Assembly (NCBI RefSeq): GCF_030063135.1
Contig: NZ_JASISO010000002.1
Span: 62,001-126,000 of the forward strand
DNA: 64,000 nt
Direction of reading: 5' to 3'
From: Streptomyces sp. G-G2
GTDB taxonomy: Bacteria > Actinomycetota > Actinomycetes > Streptomycetales > Streptomycetaceae
Position numbers and translations under genes: made by a program. This document shows, one piece after another, positions 27,268 to 36,380 of this stretch (the stretch's first letter is position 1; each line of letters opens with the position of its first letter). Under the pieces are notes generated by a model. The model was given only the letters and a program-made list of their open reading frames with translations, was not told where the DNA came from and searched no databases.

Positions 27268-27502
27268 TTTCCTACGCGCTTTGTCCCTATTTTTTCGTGC
27301 TGTGCGTCACTTTTTCGCGCCTCGATCACCCATAAGCCCGTGATAAATCTTCACGACTGCCGACGGGACGCCACCCCTGTTCCCCGGCTCGCTCGAACCG
27401 GCTGACCGCCGGGTGCAACTCCATCCGTATCCGGGGGGATCGAGGATCCGGTCCGCAGCCACTTCCAGGCGCGGGCCGGCGTGGAGAAAGGCGCACCAAG
27501 AC
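27268..27502 (+). promoter_or_regulatory. Leader/promoter region of the amino-acid permease
   Basis: About 235 bp. The first part is A/T-rich (TATTTTTTCGTG, ACTTTTTCGC, GATAAATCTTCACG) and probably includes the promoter. The second part (27365-27470) is G/C-rich with potential stems (CCGGCTGACCGCCGG, GGGGGGATCGAGGATCC), so a structured leader is possible, but it matches no riboswitch I know on this strand. Confidence 0.35.
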
Positions 27503-28942
27503 ATGACCTCTGTGCAGGTCGAGCACGACGACACCAAGCCGTCAGGCGGCGGCGAGCCCGAGGCGGGCGGCGGTTACCACCGCACGCTCGGCGCGCGGCA
27601 GATCCAGATGATCGCCATCGGCGGAGCCATCGGCACCGGCCTCTTCCTGGGCGCCGGCAAGGCGATCTCCAAGGCGGGCCCGAGCCTCATTCTGGCCTAC
27701 GCCATCGCGGGCCTGGTCATCTTCTTCATCATGCGGGCCCTGGGCGAACTGCTCATGTACCGCCCCGTCTCGGGCTCCTTCTCGGACTACGCCCGCGAGT
27801 TCCTCGGCCCCTTCTGGGGGTACGTGACGGGCTGGACGTACTGGCTCTTCTGGGTGGTCACCGGCATCGTCGAGGTCACCGCCGCCGCGAAGTACATGTC
27901 CTTCTGGACGCACGGGAGCTTCCCTCAATGGGGCTTCGCGCTGATCTTCACGCTGATCCTCTACGCCGCCAACCTGATCTCCGTGAAGCTCTTCGGCGAG
28001 CTGGAGTTCTGGTTCTCGATGGTCAAGGTCACCGCCATCGTCGGCATGATCCTGATCTGCGCCGGCATCCTGACCATCGGCTTCTCCGACGCCGCCGACA
28101 CGGCGACCGTCTCGAACCTGTGGAACGACCGGGGCTTCTTCCCCAACGGCATCGGCGAGACGCTGATGACCCTCCAGATCGTGATGTTCGCCTTCCTCGC
28201 GGTCGAGCTGGTCGGCGTCACCGCCGGTGAGTCCAAGGACCCGGAGAAGACCCTCCCCAAGGCCATCAACACCGTGCCGTGGCGGATCGCCGTCTTCTAC
28301 GTCGGCGCGCTGATCATGATCCTGTCGGTCATCCCGTGGAACCAGTTCAAGGCCGGCGAGAGCCCCTTCGTGCTGGCCTTCGAGAAGATGGGCCTCGGCG
28401 TCGGCGCGGCCATCGTCAACTTCGTGGTGCTGACCGCCGCCCTGTCCTCCTGCAACTCGGGCATGTACTCCACCGGCCGCATGCTGCGCGACCTCGCGCT
28501 CAACGGCCAGGGCCCGAAGGTCTTCACCAAGCTGACCAGGAGCGGCACCCCGCTGGTCGGCACCACCTTCTCCGCCGCGCTGATGCTGGTGGGCGTCTGG
28601 ATCAACTACGTCGCCCCGGGCAAGGCCTTCGACTACGTCGTCTCCTTCGCCACCATCTCCGGCATGTGGGCCTGGATCATGATCCTGGTCTGCCAGATCC
28701 GCTACCGCGCCAAGGCCGACCGGGGCGAGCTGCCCGGCTCCTCCTTCCGGGCGCCCGGAGCCCCGTACACGAGCTGGTTCGCCCTGGCCTTCATCGCCAT
28801 GGTGATCGTGATGATGGGCATCGACGCGGACGCGCGGGTCTCGCTGTACTGCGCGCCGCTGTGGGGTCTGATCCTCGGCGTCTCCTACCTGGTGATGAAG
28901 AGCCGCGACCCGCGCGGCTCGGCGTTCACCAAGGCTCCGTAG
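27503..28942 (+). CDS. Amino-acid permease, APC family
   Basis: 479 residues with twelve predicted transmembrane helices. The family signature is HRTLGARQIQMIAIGGAIGTGLFLGAGKAI at the N-terminus, with ELLMYRPVSGSFSDYAREFLGPFWGY and FAFLAVELVGVTAGESKDPEKTLPKAI. It is a proton-coupled uptake system of the AAT subfamily (relatives: GABA, asparagine, D-Ala/Gly permeases). The substrate is not fixed by sequence. ATG at 27503 with GGAGAAAGG upstream. Stands alone; a terminator follows. Confidence 0.9.
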   Translation: MTSVQVEHDDTKPSGGGEPEAGGGYHRTLGARQIQMIAIGGAIGTGLFLGAGKAISKAGPSLILAYAIAGLVIFFIMRALGELLMYRPVSGSFSDYAREFLGPFWGYVTGWTYWLFWVVTGIVEVTAAAKYMSFWTHGSFPQWGFALIFTLILYAANLISVKLFGELEFWFSMVKVTAIVGMILICAGILTIGFSDAADTATVSNLWNDRGFFPNGIGETLMTLQIVMFAFLAVELVGVTAGESKDPEKTLPKAINTVPWRIAVFYVGALIMILSVIPWNQFKAGESPFVLAFEKMGLGVGAAIVNFVVLTAALSSCNSGMYSTGRMLRDLALNGQGPKVFTKLTRSGTPLVGTTFSAALMLVGVWINYVAPGKAFDYVVSFATISGMWAWIMILVCQIRYRAKADRGELPGSSFRAPGAPYTSWFALAFIAMVIVMMGIDADARVSLYCAPLWGLILGVSYLVMKSRDPRGSAFTKAP

Positions 28943-28985
28943 CAGCAGAGGCCGCGCCGCAGCGGTCTCGTGTCCAGCATCCGGG

Positions 28986-29016
28986 CCCTCCCGTACCACT
29001 CCTCGGTACGGGAGGG
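28986..29016 (+). terminator. Terminator of the amino-acid permease gene
   Basis: Perfect 12-bp stem CCCTCCCGTACC / GGTACGGGAGGG with a seven-base loop, followed by a T-rich tail (TCTGTTTATCC). Confidence 0.85.
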
Positions 29017-29039
29017 TCCGTCTGTTTATCCTTTCGCTC

Positions 29040-29462
29040 ATGCTGACCCTCACCCAGGACCTGTACGACCGGATCGTCGAGCACGCCCGCAAGGACCACC
29101 CGGACGAGGCCTGCGGGATCGTCGCGGGCCCGGCGGGCACCGGCCGCCCCGAGCGGTTCGTGCCGATGCTGAACGCCGCGCGGTCGCCCACGTTCTACGA
29201 GTTCGACTCCAAGGACCTGCTCACGCTCTACCGGGAACTGGACGACCGGGACGAGGAGCCCGTGATCGTCTACCACTCCCACACCGCGACCGAGGCCTAT
29301 CCCTCGCGCACGGACGTGACGTACGCGAACGAGCCCGGCGCGCACTACGTGCTGGTCTCCACGGCGGACGAGGACGGCCTGGGGGAGTTCCAGTTCCGGT
29401 CGTACCGCATCGTCGACGGGGTGATCACGGAGGAAGACGTGCAGGTCGTCGCCGGTTACTAG
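29040..29462 (+). CDS. mec: Mec-type JAMM metalloprotease (CysO-cysteine peptidase)
   Basis: 140 residues, Mov34/MPN fold. The JAMM zinc site is complete: Glu23 (DEACG) and His79-Ser-His81-x7-Ser89-x2-Asp92. In Mycobacterium, Mec frees cysteine from the CysO-cysteine adduct in a thiocarboxylate cysteine pathway; here cysO and cysM lie just downstream. TATCCT lies about 8 bp before the ATG and no Shine-Dalgarno is visible, so the transcript may be leaderless. The carrier downstream carries residues after its Gly-Gly, so this protease could also mature it. Confidence 0.88.
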   Translation: MLTLTQDLYDRIVEHARKDHPDEACGIVAGPAGTGRPERFVPMLNAARSPTFYEFDSKDLLTLYRELDDRDEEPVIVYHSHTATEAYPSRTDVTYANEPGAHYVLVSTADEDGLGEFQFRSYRIVDGVITEEDVQVVAGY

Positions 29463-29550
29463 GAGGCTACTGCCCAGTATGTGAGCGGTTGGCGTCCATA
29501 ATGCGGGATCACACTCCAAACGTGGGACCGGGAATCGTTAACATGACCGC

Positions 29551-29667
29551 ATGGTTCCCCACGACGTGAGCATCGAGACGCCCGGCAGGCTGCTGCTCGT
29601 GGCGCGGCTGCACGTCGATCTGTGCCGCCTCGCCAGTGCCATCTGTCCTGCCGCTGTCGCCGCCTGA
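29551..29667 (+). CDS. Putative leader peptide upstream of cysO-cysM
   Basis: A 38-codon ORF whose centre reads RLHVDLCRLASAIC, the hallmark of short 'putative leader peptides' found upstream of sulfur and cysteine genes in Streptomyces. Two Cys codons (residues 25 and 32) lie near the end, suggesting cysteine-sensitive translation or attenuation controlling cysO-cysM 89 bp downstream. An alternative GTG start at 29566 overlaps the stop of an even shorter ORF (29543-29569). Too short for most gene finders. The role is inference by analogy with mycobacterial cysteine-attenuator uORFs. Confidence 0.65.
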   Translation: MVPHDVSIETPGRLLLVARLHVDLCRLASAICPAAVAA

Positions 29668-30993
<1,326 letters not shown>

Positions 30994-31169
30994 GCCAATC
31001 TCCAGCCCGCCCCGGCGTTCGAGGGCGTCTTCGGCGCGTGTCAGTGACGGCCGCCGGGTGCGGCTGGTTCCGCCCTCCGGGGGGCGCCTCAATCGCCGGC
31101 GGGGCTGGAGCTTCGGCCCGCCCGGCGTTCGAGGGCGTCTTCGGGGCCGCGGGGCCACCGCGGGCCCCG
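30994..31169. repeat. Direct and inverted intergenic repeats
   Basis: A 23-bp identical sequence (CCGGCGTTCGAGG...) occurs at 31012-31034 and 31122-31144, 110 bp apart. Between them CGCCGGCGGGGCTGG (31095-31109) is nearly the reverse complement of CCAGCCCGCCCCGGCG at 31002-31017. These look like dispersed palindromic elements of Streptomyces and probably act as terminators of cysM and the convergent DUF488 gene. Confidence 0.6.
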
Positions 31170-31541
31170 TCAGGGGGTGAGGAGGGCGGCCAGGATCGCG
31201 GCGTGGCTGGTCGCCGGGTCCTTGACCGCCGTCAGCAGCGTCACCGGACCGGCCGCCGCCAGCCCCCGCAGCCGCGCCACCGCGGCCCCGGCCTCCGCCC
31301 CCGCCAGCTCTGCCTCGTACCGCTCCCGGAACTCCTCGAAGCTGCCGCCCCCGCCGTGGAACCACGTCCGCAGCTCCGCCGACGGAGTCACCTCCTTCGG
31401 CCACTCGTCCACCGCGGCCGCCGCCTTCGCCAGACCCCGCGGCCACAGCCGGTCCACGAGCACGCGGACCCCGTCCGCCGCCGGGTCCGGGGGATCGTAG
31501 ACCCGCCGCAGCCGGATTCCGCCGCCGTGCTCCGCCGTCAT
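31170..31541 (-). CDS. DUF488-family protein
   Basis: 123 residues. The pattern RLRRVYDPPDPAADGVRVLVDRLWPRGL...WPKEVTPSAELRTWF...FEEFRERYEAEL is diagnostic of DUF488 (YeaO-like). Cytosolic; function unknown. ATG at 31541 overlaps the stop of the upstream small gene, so the two are coupled. Convergent with cysM. Confidence 0.82.
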   Translation of the reverse strand: MTAEHGGGIRLRRVYDPPDPAADGVRVLVDRLWPRGLAKAAAAVDEWPKEVTPSAELRTWFHGGGGSFEEFRERYEAELAGAEAGAAVARLRGLAAAGPVTLLTAVKDPATSHAAILAALLTP

Positions 31542-31738
31542 GAGCCCTCGCCTCCCGCTCCTCCGTGCCGCGGCCACCGCACCTGGTCCCACACCACCGG
31601 GCCGCGGCGGCGGCCCCGGCCGTGCGCGGCCCCGAGCGCTCCCGGCGGCCGCGCCGCCGCCCCGGGGCGGGCCGTCACCAGCACCACCGGCACCACGGCC
31701 ACCACCGCCGTGACACCGGGCCACCAGGACGTGTCCAT
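31538..31738 (-). CDS. Small membrane protein coupled to DUF488
   Basis: 66 residues. An N-terminal hydrophobic helix (WWPGVTAVVAVVPVVLVTA) is followed by an Arg/Gly-rich cytoplasmic tail. The stop overlaps the DUF488 start (ATGA-type). No known domain; plausible because of the overlap and good start, but composition is low-complexity. Confidence 0.45.
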   Translation of the reverse strand: MDTSWWPGVTAVVAVVPVVLVTARPGAAARPPGALGAAHGRGRRRGPVVWDQVRWPRHGGAGGEGS

Positions 31739-31939
31739 GCGTCGACCGTAACCCCGCACGGCAACCCGCGTACGGCCCGTCGCTCCACCGGGTGACAGCG
31801 CAGGTGAGTTGCCCCACAACGGCCCGCCGTGGAGGAGCGACGGGCCGTTCCGCGCTCTACGCTCGACTCCACGCACGCCCCCGTCGCCCTCCCCGTCTCC
31901 GTGTAACGTCCACGGACCGTCCACGGAGGTTCCCGCTCC

Positions 31940-32692
31940 ATGAAGCTCACCGTCGTCGGTTGCTCGGGCTCGTTCCCGTCCGCGGAATCGGCCTGTTCGA
32001 GCTACCTCGTCGAGGCCGACGGCTTCCGGCTGCTCCTCGACATGGGCAACGGCGCCCTCGGTGAGCTGCAGCGCCACATCGGCCTGTACGACCTCGACGC
32101 GGTCTTCCTCAGCCACCTGCACGCCGACCACTGCATCGACATGTGCGGCTACTTCGTCGCCCGCTACTACCGACACGAGGGCGGCCGCTGCGGGACCATC
32201 CCGGTCTACGGCCCCGAAGGCACCGAGAAGCGCCTGACCACGGCCTACGAGGACGTCCCCGACGAGCGTTCGATGAGCGAGGTCTTCGACTTCCGCACCC
32301 TGAAGCCCGGCAACTTCGAGATCGGCCCGTTCCAGGTGCGCACCGAACGGGTCTCGCACCCGATCGAGTCGTACGGCATCCGCCTCGAACACGGCGGGCG
32401 CTCCCTGACGTACTCCGGCGACACCGGTGTCTGCACCGAACTCGGCCTGCTCGCCGAGGGCGCCGACCTGCTGCTCTGCGAGGCCTCCTTCACCCACGGC
32501 AAGGAGGACATCCCCGACCTGCACCTGAACGGGCGCGAGGCGGGGGAGTTCGCCCGGGGCGGGGCGGTCGGACGGCTCGTCCTGACCCACATCCCGCCGT
32601 GGACGGACGCCGAACGCAACCTCGCCGACGCGCGCGCGGTGTACGGGGGCCCGGTGGCCCTCGCCCGCGCGGGCGAGGTCTACGAGATCTAG
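31940..32692 (+). CDS. MBL-fold (RNase Z-like) metal-dependent hydrolase
   Basis: 250 residues. Metallo-beta-lactamase fold with the di-metal motif HLHADHCID (His59, His61, Asp63, His64) and later ligands in THGKEDIP and LTHIPPW. MKLTVVGCSGSFPSAESACSSYLVEADG is typical of a widespread actinobacterial MBL-fold protein beside rph and rdgB. It may be a phosphodiesterase or RNase Z-like enzyme; activity unknown. GTCCACGGAGG lies before the ATG. Confidence 0.87.
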   Translation: MKLTVVGCSGSFPSAESACSSYLVEADGFRLLLDMGNGALGELQRHIGLYDLDAVFLSHLHADHCIDMCGYFVARYYRHEGGRCGTIPVYGPEGTEKRLTTAYEDVPDERSMSEVFDFRTLKPGNFEIGPFQVRTERVSHPIESYGIRLEHGGRSLTYSGDTGVCTELGLLAEGADLLLCEASFTHGKEDIPDLHLNGREAGEFARGGAVGRLVLTHIPPWTDAERNLADARAVYGGPVALARAGEVYEI

Positions 32693-32749
32693 TGCCGCGT
32701 CAGGCAACGTTCGCCCCGTCGCGACACTAGTGCCGTCGATACGCGCCCC

Positions 32750-32810
32750 GCACGCACGACCGAAGCCCCCGCTCTCCTTCCGGAAGGCGGGGGCTTCGGT
32801 TCGTGCGTGC
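32750..32810. terminator. Strong bidirectional terminator
   Basis: Nested stem: GCACGCACGA (32750-32759) with TCGTGCGTGC (32801-32810), and inside it CGAAGCCCCCG with CGGGGGCTTCG, around an inner palindrome CCTTCCGGAAGG. Lies between the convergent MBL gene and nagE2. Confidence 0.88.
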
Positions 32811-32835
32811 GGGTGCCGGGTGGTGGCAGCCGGGG

Positions 32836-34110
32836 CTACTTCGCCTCGGCCTTCTCCATCTCGGCGATCTCCTCGTCGGACTCGCGGCCCGGGGTCGGAA
32901 GGTTGAACTTGGTGATCGCGAACCGGAAGCCGAAGTAGTAGATCGCGGCGAAGACCAGGCCGATCGGAATGATCATCCAGGGGTTCGTCGACTTGCTCCA
33001 CGCGAGGCCGTAGTCGATCAGACCGGCCGAGAAGGTGAAGCCCGTGTGCACCCCGAGGGCCCAGGTGACGGCCATGGACACGGCGGTCAGCACGGCGTGG
33101 ATCGCGTACAGCAGCGGCGCGATGAACATGAAGGAGAACTCGATCGGCTCGGTGACACCCGTGACGAACGAGGTGAGCGCGAGCGAGACCATCATGCCCG
33201 TGACGGCCTTGCGGCGCTCCGGACGGGCGGAGCGCGCGATGGCCAGGGCGGCGGCCGGAAGACCGAACATCATGATCGGGTAGAAGCCGGTCATGAACAG
33301 ACCGGCGCTCGGGTCACCGGCGAAGAAGCGGTGCAGGTCGCCGTGGACGACGTCGCCCGCGGGGTTGGTGAAGTCACCGATCTGGAACCAGGCGACGGTG
33401 TTGACGAACTGGTGCATGCCGATCGGGATCAGGCCGCGGTTGATGAGACCGAAGAGGCCCGCACCGACGGAGCCGAGGCCGGTCATCCACTCGCCGAAGC
33501 TGGAGATGACCTCACCGATCGGCCCCCACACCAGGCCGAAGAACACGCCGAGGACGACGCCGACGAAGGCCATGATGATCGGGACCAGGCGGCGGCCGTT
33601 GAAGAAGCCGAGCCAGTCCACGAGCTTGGTGCGGTGGTAACGCTGCCACAGGAGCGCGGCGAGCAGACCCATGATGATGCCGCCGAGGACACCCGGGTCG
33701 TTGACCACCGCCGGGATGTCAACACCCTTGTTCTCGGTAGTGTTGATGATGGCCTCGTGCACCGGGAACGCGGTGAGCACGTTCTTGTAGACGAGGAAGC
33801 CGACGAGCGCCGCGAGGGCGGTCGAGCCGTCCGACTTCTTGGCGAAGCCGATCGCGACACCGATGCAGAAGAGCAGCGGCAGGTTGGCGAAGACGGTGTC
33901 ACCGGCGGTGGCGAACACCTTGGCGACCTTGTCCCAGCCGAAACCGTCCTTGCCGAACACGTCGGGCTGGCCGAGGCGCACCAGGATACCGGCGGCGGGC
34001 AGGACGGCGATGGGCAGCTGGAGGCTGCGGCCGACCTTCTGGAGGCCCTGGATCAGGCCCGATCCCCGCTTCTTCGCGGGCGGCGCCGTTGCGGCAGTAG
34101 CCGAACTCAT
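32836..34110 (-). CDS. nagE2: PTS N-acetylglucosamine permease, EIIC
   Basis: 424 residues, about ten membrane segments. Glucose/GlcNAc-family EIIC hallmarks: LQKVGRSLQLPIAVLPAAGILVRLG, GFFNGRRLVPIIMAF, and the sugar-binding region GVTEPIEFSF. It imports GlcNAc with phosphorylation, using a separate EIIB. RBS GGAGGAAGTT precedes the ATG at 34110. Two DasR-type operators lie 95-130 bp upstream, so it should be repressed by DasR and induced by glucosamine-6-phosphate. Named by gene order relative to nagF as in S. coelicolor (SCO2907). Confidence 0.9.
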   Translation of the reverse strand: MSSATAATAPPAKKRGSGLIQGLQKVGRSLQLPIAVLPAAGILVRLGQPDVFGKDGFGWDKVAKVFATAGDTVFANLPLLFCIGVAIGFAKKSDGSTALAALVGFLVYKNVLTAFPVHEAIINTTENKGVDIPAVVNDPGVLGGIIMGLLAALLWQRYHRTKLVDWLGFFNGRRLVPIIMAFVGVVLGVFFGLVWGPIGEVISSFGEWMTGLGSVGAGLFGLINRGLIPIGMHQFVNTVAWFQIGDFTNPAGDVVHGDLHRFFAGDPSAGLFMTGFYPIMMFGLPAAALAIARSARPERRKAVTGMMVSLALTSFVTGVTEPIEFSFMFIAPLLYAIHAVLTAVSMAVTWALGVHTGFTFSAGLIDYGLAWSKSTNPWMIIPIGLVFAAIYYFGFRFAITKFNLPTPGRESDEEIAEMEKAEAK

Positions 34111-34204
34111 AACTTCCTCCGGGGAGCAAGGCGCCGCCAAGGGGGTGCATCCAAGGGGGACGGCGGCGTCTCGAAAAAGGGGGACACGCCGCCGGGGGAA
34201 GCGA

Positions 34205-34239
34205 ACGTGGTCTACACCAATGGGTGGTGTAGACCAGTT
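34205..34239. promoter_or_regulatory. Double dre (DasR) operator upstream of nagE2
   Basis: TGGTCTACACCA (34208-34219) and TGGTGTAGACCA (34225-34236) are reverse complements of each other and each matches the DasR-responsive element core TGGTCTANACCA. They are 17 bp apart centre to centre. The right-hand copy has the flank (CAGT) closer to consensus. Confidence 0.85.
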
Positions 34240-34319
34240 GTAACACGGTGAGGGTTAGATAAGGAACCTTCGATTTCCTGTGGCTTGCACCACACTTCCG
34301 GATCCGCCGCCTCCGGACA

Positions 34320-34359
34320 CGCCGAAGGCCCCCGGATCGGGATCCAGGGGCCTTCGGCG
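34320..34359 (-). terminator. Terminator of nagE1
   Basis: 18-bp stem GCCGAAGGCCCCCGGATC / GATCCAGGGGCCTTCGGC with a two-base loop and one mismatch, located about 75 bp beyond the nagE1 stop. Confidence 0.85.
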
Positions 34360-34432
34360 GTGCGGTCGGCAGGTGAAGCGGAGGAGGGGCGGAGGCAAAG
34401 CGAGAGGCGGCGGGGGAGGCGGCGGAGAGGGG

Positions 34433-35734
34433 CTACGCCTTGGTGTTCTCCGCCTGCATGGCAGCGATCTCCTCGTCCGACTCCCGGCCCGGGGTCGGCA
34501 CGTTGAACTTCGTGATCACGAAGCGGAAGACCGCGTAGTAGACGACCGCGAAGACCAGGCCGATCGGGATGATCAGCCAGGGCTTCGTCGCCAGGCTCCA
34601 GTTGATGACGTAGTCGATCAGGCCCGCCGAGAAGCTGAAGCCGTCGTGCACGCCCAGCGCCCACGTCACCGCCATCGACACACCCGTCAGCAGCGCGTGG
34701 ATCACGTACAGCACCGGCGCCACGAACAGGAAGGAGTACTCCAGCGGCTCCGTGATGCCCGTGACGAATGAGGTCAGGCCCACCGACAGCATCAGGCCGC
34801 CGACCTCTTTGCGGCGCAGCGGCTTCGCGCAGTGCGTGATCGCCAGGGCCGCCGCGGGCAGCGCGAACATCATGATGGGGAAGAAGCCGGAGAGGAACTG
34901 GCCGGCGTTCGGGTCACCCGCCAGGAACATGGCGATGTCACCGTGCACCTCCTGGCCGTTCGGCTTGACGTAGGTGCCGAACTGGAACCACACCGGCACG
35001 TTCAGGAACTGGTGCAGGCCGATCACCAGCAGCGCGCGGTTCGCGACACCGAAGATGCCCGCGCCCCAGGCACCCAGCCCCACCAGCCAGTCGGAGAAGC
35101 TCTGCAGCGCGTCGCCGATCGGCGGCCAGACCCACAGGCAGACCACGGCGAACGCGATCGCGACGAAGGCCATGATGATCGGCACCAGGCGGCGCCCGTT
35201 GAAGAAGCCGAGCCAGTCGACCAGCTTCACCCGGTGGTAGCGCTGCCAGAACCAGGCGGCCAGCAGGCCCATGACGATGCCGCCGAAGACACCGGGGTTC
35301 TGGAAGGTGTATTCGACGAAGCTGTCGCCGCTCCCCAGACAGGCGCCCTTGATGTCCTTGGTGCCCGCGGGGCAGTCCTTGGGGAAGGCGTGCAGGACGT
35401 TGCGGTAGACGAGGAAGCCGACGACCGCGGCGAGGGCGGTCGAGCCGTCGGCCTTCTTGGCCATGCCGATGGCGACACCGATGCAGAAGAGGAGAGGCAG
35501 GCCGAGGTCGGCGTTCAGCAGCGCGCCGCCCGCGTTCGCCATCACCTTGGCGACATCGGTCCAGCCCAGACCGTCCTTGCCGAACACGTCGTCCTGGCCG
35601 AGCCGGTTGAGGATGCCCGCCGCGGGCAGGACGGCGATCGGCAGCTGGAGGCTGCGCCCCATCTTCTGGAGCCCTTGGAAAATGCCGTTCCACCACTTCT
35701 GCTGCGGCACGGCTGCGGCGCTGCTCGCGCTCAT
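34433..35734 (-). CDS. nagE1: PTS GlcNAc-family EIIC paralogue
   Basis: 433 residues, clearly a paralogue of the neighbouring nagE2 product (same LQLPIAVLPAAGIL, GFFNGRRLVPIIMAF, GITEPLEYSF and TPGRESDEEIA segments). It has an extra external loop (about residues 110-130) with two cysteines, KDCPAG and KGACLG, absent from NagE2, which could form a disulfide. RBS GGGAGGACGCCG precedes the ATG. A consensus dre lies 64 bp upstream. In S. coelicolor NagE2 is the main GlcNAc porter; the job of NagE1 is unclear. Confidence 0.87.
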   Translation of the reverse strand: MSASSAAAVPQQKWWNGIFQGLQKMGRSLQLPIAVLPAAGILNRLGQDDVFGKDGLGWTDVAKVMANAGGALLNADLGLPLLFCIGVAIGMAKKADGSTALAAVVGFLVYRNVLHAFPKDCPAGTKDIKGACLGSGDSFVEYTFQNPGVFGGIVMGLLAAWFWQRYHRVKLVDWLGFFNGRRLVPIIMAFVAIAFAVVCLWVWPPIGDALQSFSDWLVGLGAWGAGIFGVANRALLVIGLHQFLNVPVWFQFGTYVKPNGQEVHGDIAMFLAGDPNAGQFLSGFFPIMMFALPAAALAITHCAKPLRRKEVGGLMLSVGLTSFVTGITEPLEYSFLFVAPVLYVIHALLTGVSMAVTWALGVHDGFSFSAGLIDYVINWSLATKPWLIIPIGLVFAVVYYAVFRFVITKFNVPTPGRESDEEIAAMQAENTKA

Positions 35735-35797
35735 CGGCGTCCTCCCTGGCCTGGTCGGTGACCGGCCCGTTTTTGGTGGCTGCGACACTTGCGGCAC

Positions 35798-35813
35798 ACT
35801 GGTGTAGACCACT
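35798..35813. promoter_or_regulatory. dre (DasR) operator between nagE1 and nagF
   Basis: ACTGGTGTAGACCACT matches the 16-bp DasR consensus (ACTGGTCTAGACCACT) at all but one base. It lies between the divergent nagE1 (start 35734) and nagF (start 35994) and may control both. Confidence 0.88.
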
Positions 35814-35993
35814 CCTGATGCGGTCGCATTCACCCGCCCACCGGGCAGGTTGCTGCTGATCGTTATCATTCGGTACATACCGGACATGTGCCCGCGTAAG
35901 TGAGCCAACCGTGGGCTACCGTGACGGAGCGGACGCTCACGCGGAGCATGACGCCGCCGAGACTCGTTCTTCGTAGAACTCAGGGAGAAACAG

Positions 35994-36227
35994 ATGGCCA
36001 CCAAGGCTGAGAAGATCGTCGCCGGGCTCGGCGGTATCGACAACATCGAAGAGGTCGAGGGCTGCATCACGCGCCTGCGCACCGAGGTCAAGGACCCGGC
36101 CCTGGTCGACGAGGTCGCGCTGAAGGCCGCGGGCGCCCACGGCGTCGTCAAGATGGGCACCGCGATCCAGGTCGTCATCGGCACCGACGCCGACCCGATC
36201 GCCGCCGACATCGAAGACATGATGTGA
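35994..36227 (+). CDS. nagF: PTS GlcNAc EIIB
   Basis: 77 residues. Single EIIB domain of the glucose family with the phospho-accepting Cys24 in VEGCITRLR. It takes phosphate from EIIA and passes it to the sugar bound by NagE. The domain is free-standing because the EIIC genes here lack B and A domains. AGGGAGAAACAG precedes the ATG. Divergent from nagE1 across a dre site; followed by a very long hairpin. Confidence 0.93.
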   Translation: MATKAEKIVAGLGGIDNIEEVEGCITRLRTEVKDPALVDEVALKAAGAHGVVKMGTAIQVVIGTDADPIAADIEDMM

Positions 36228-36275
36228 GCTGAGCCCACCCGGCTCACCCACCACAACACATCACCGGCCACTCAT

Positions 36276-36355
36276 CCGGCCCCCATGTCCTTGTGGAAAG
36301 ACCCCGTCCAGGGCCGCACCCGGACGGGGTCTTTCCACAAGGACATGGGGGCCGG
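36276..36355. terminator. Perfect 34-bp-arm hairpin between nagF and rph
   Basis: Arms 36276-36309 and 36322-36355 are exact reverse complements (34 bp), with a 12-base loop (AGGGCCGCACCC). The stem contains A/T positions (CATGTCCTTGTGGAAAG) unlike most GC-only terminators. It should stop nagF transcription and could insulate rph; it is far longer than usual. Confidence 0.85.
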
Positions 36356-36380
36356 GCCCGTACCGGCTAGGCTCGCCACC

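Noticed and set aside
27330..27430. c-di-AMP (ydaO) riboswitch-like GAGCCGGGGAAC on the minus strand
   Set aside because: Only this one motif fits, and no gene starts downstream on that strand. The plus strand, which leads into the permease, lacks the motif.
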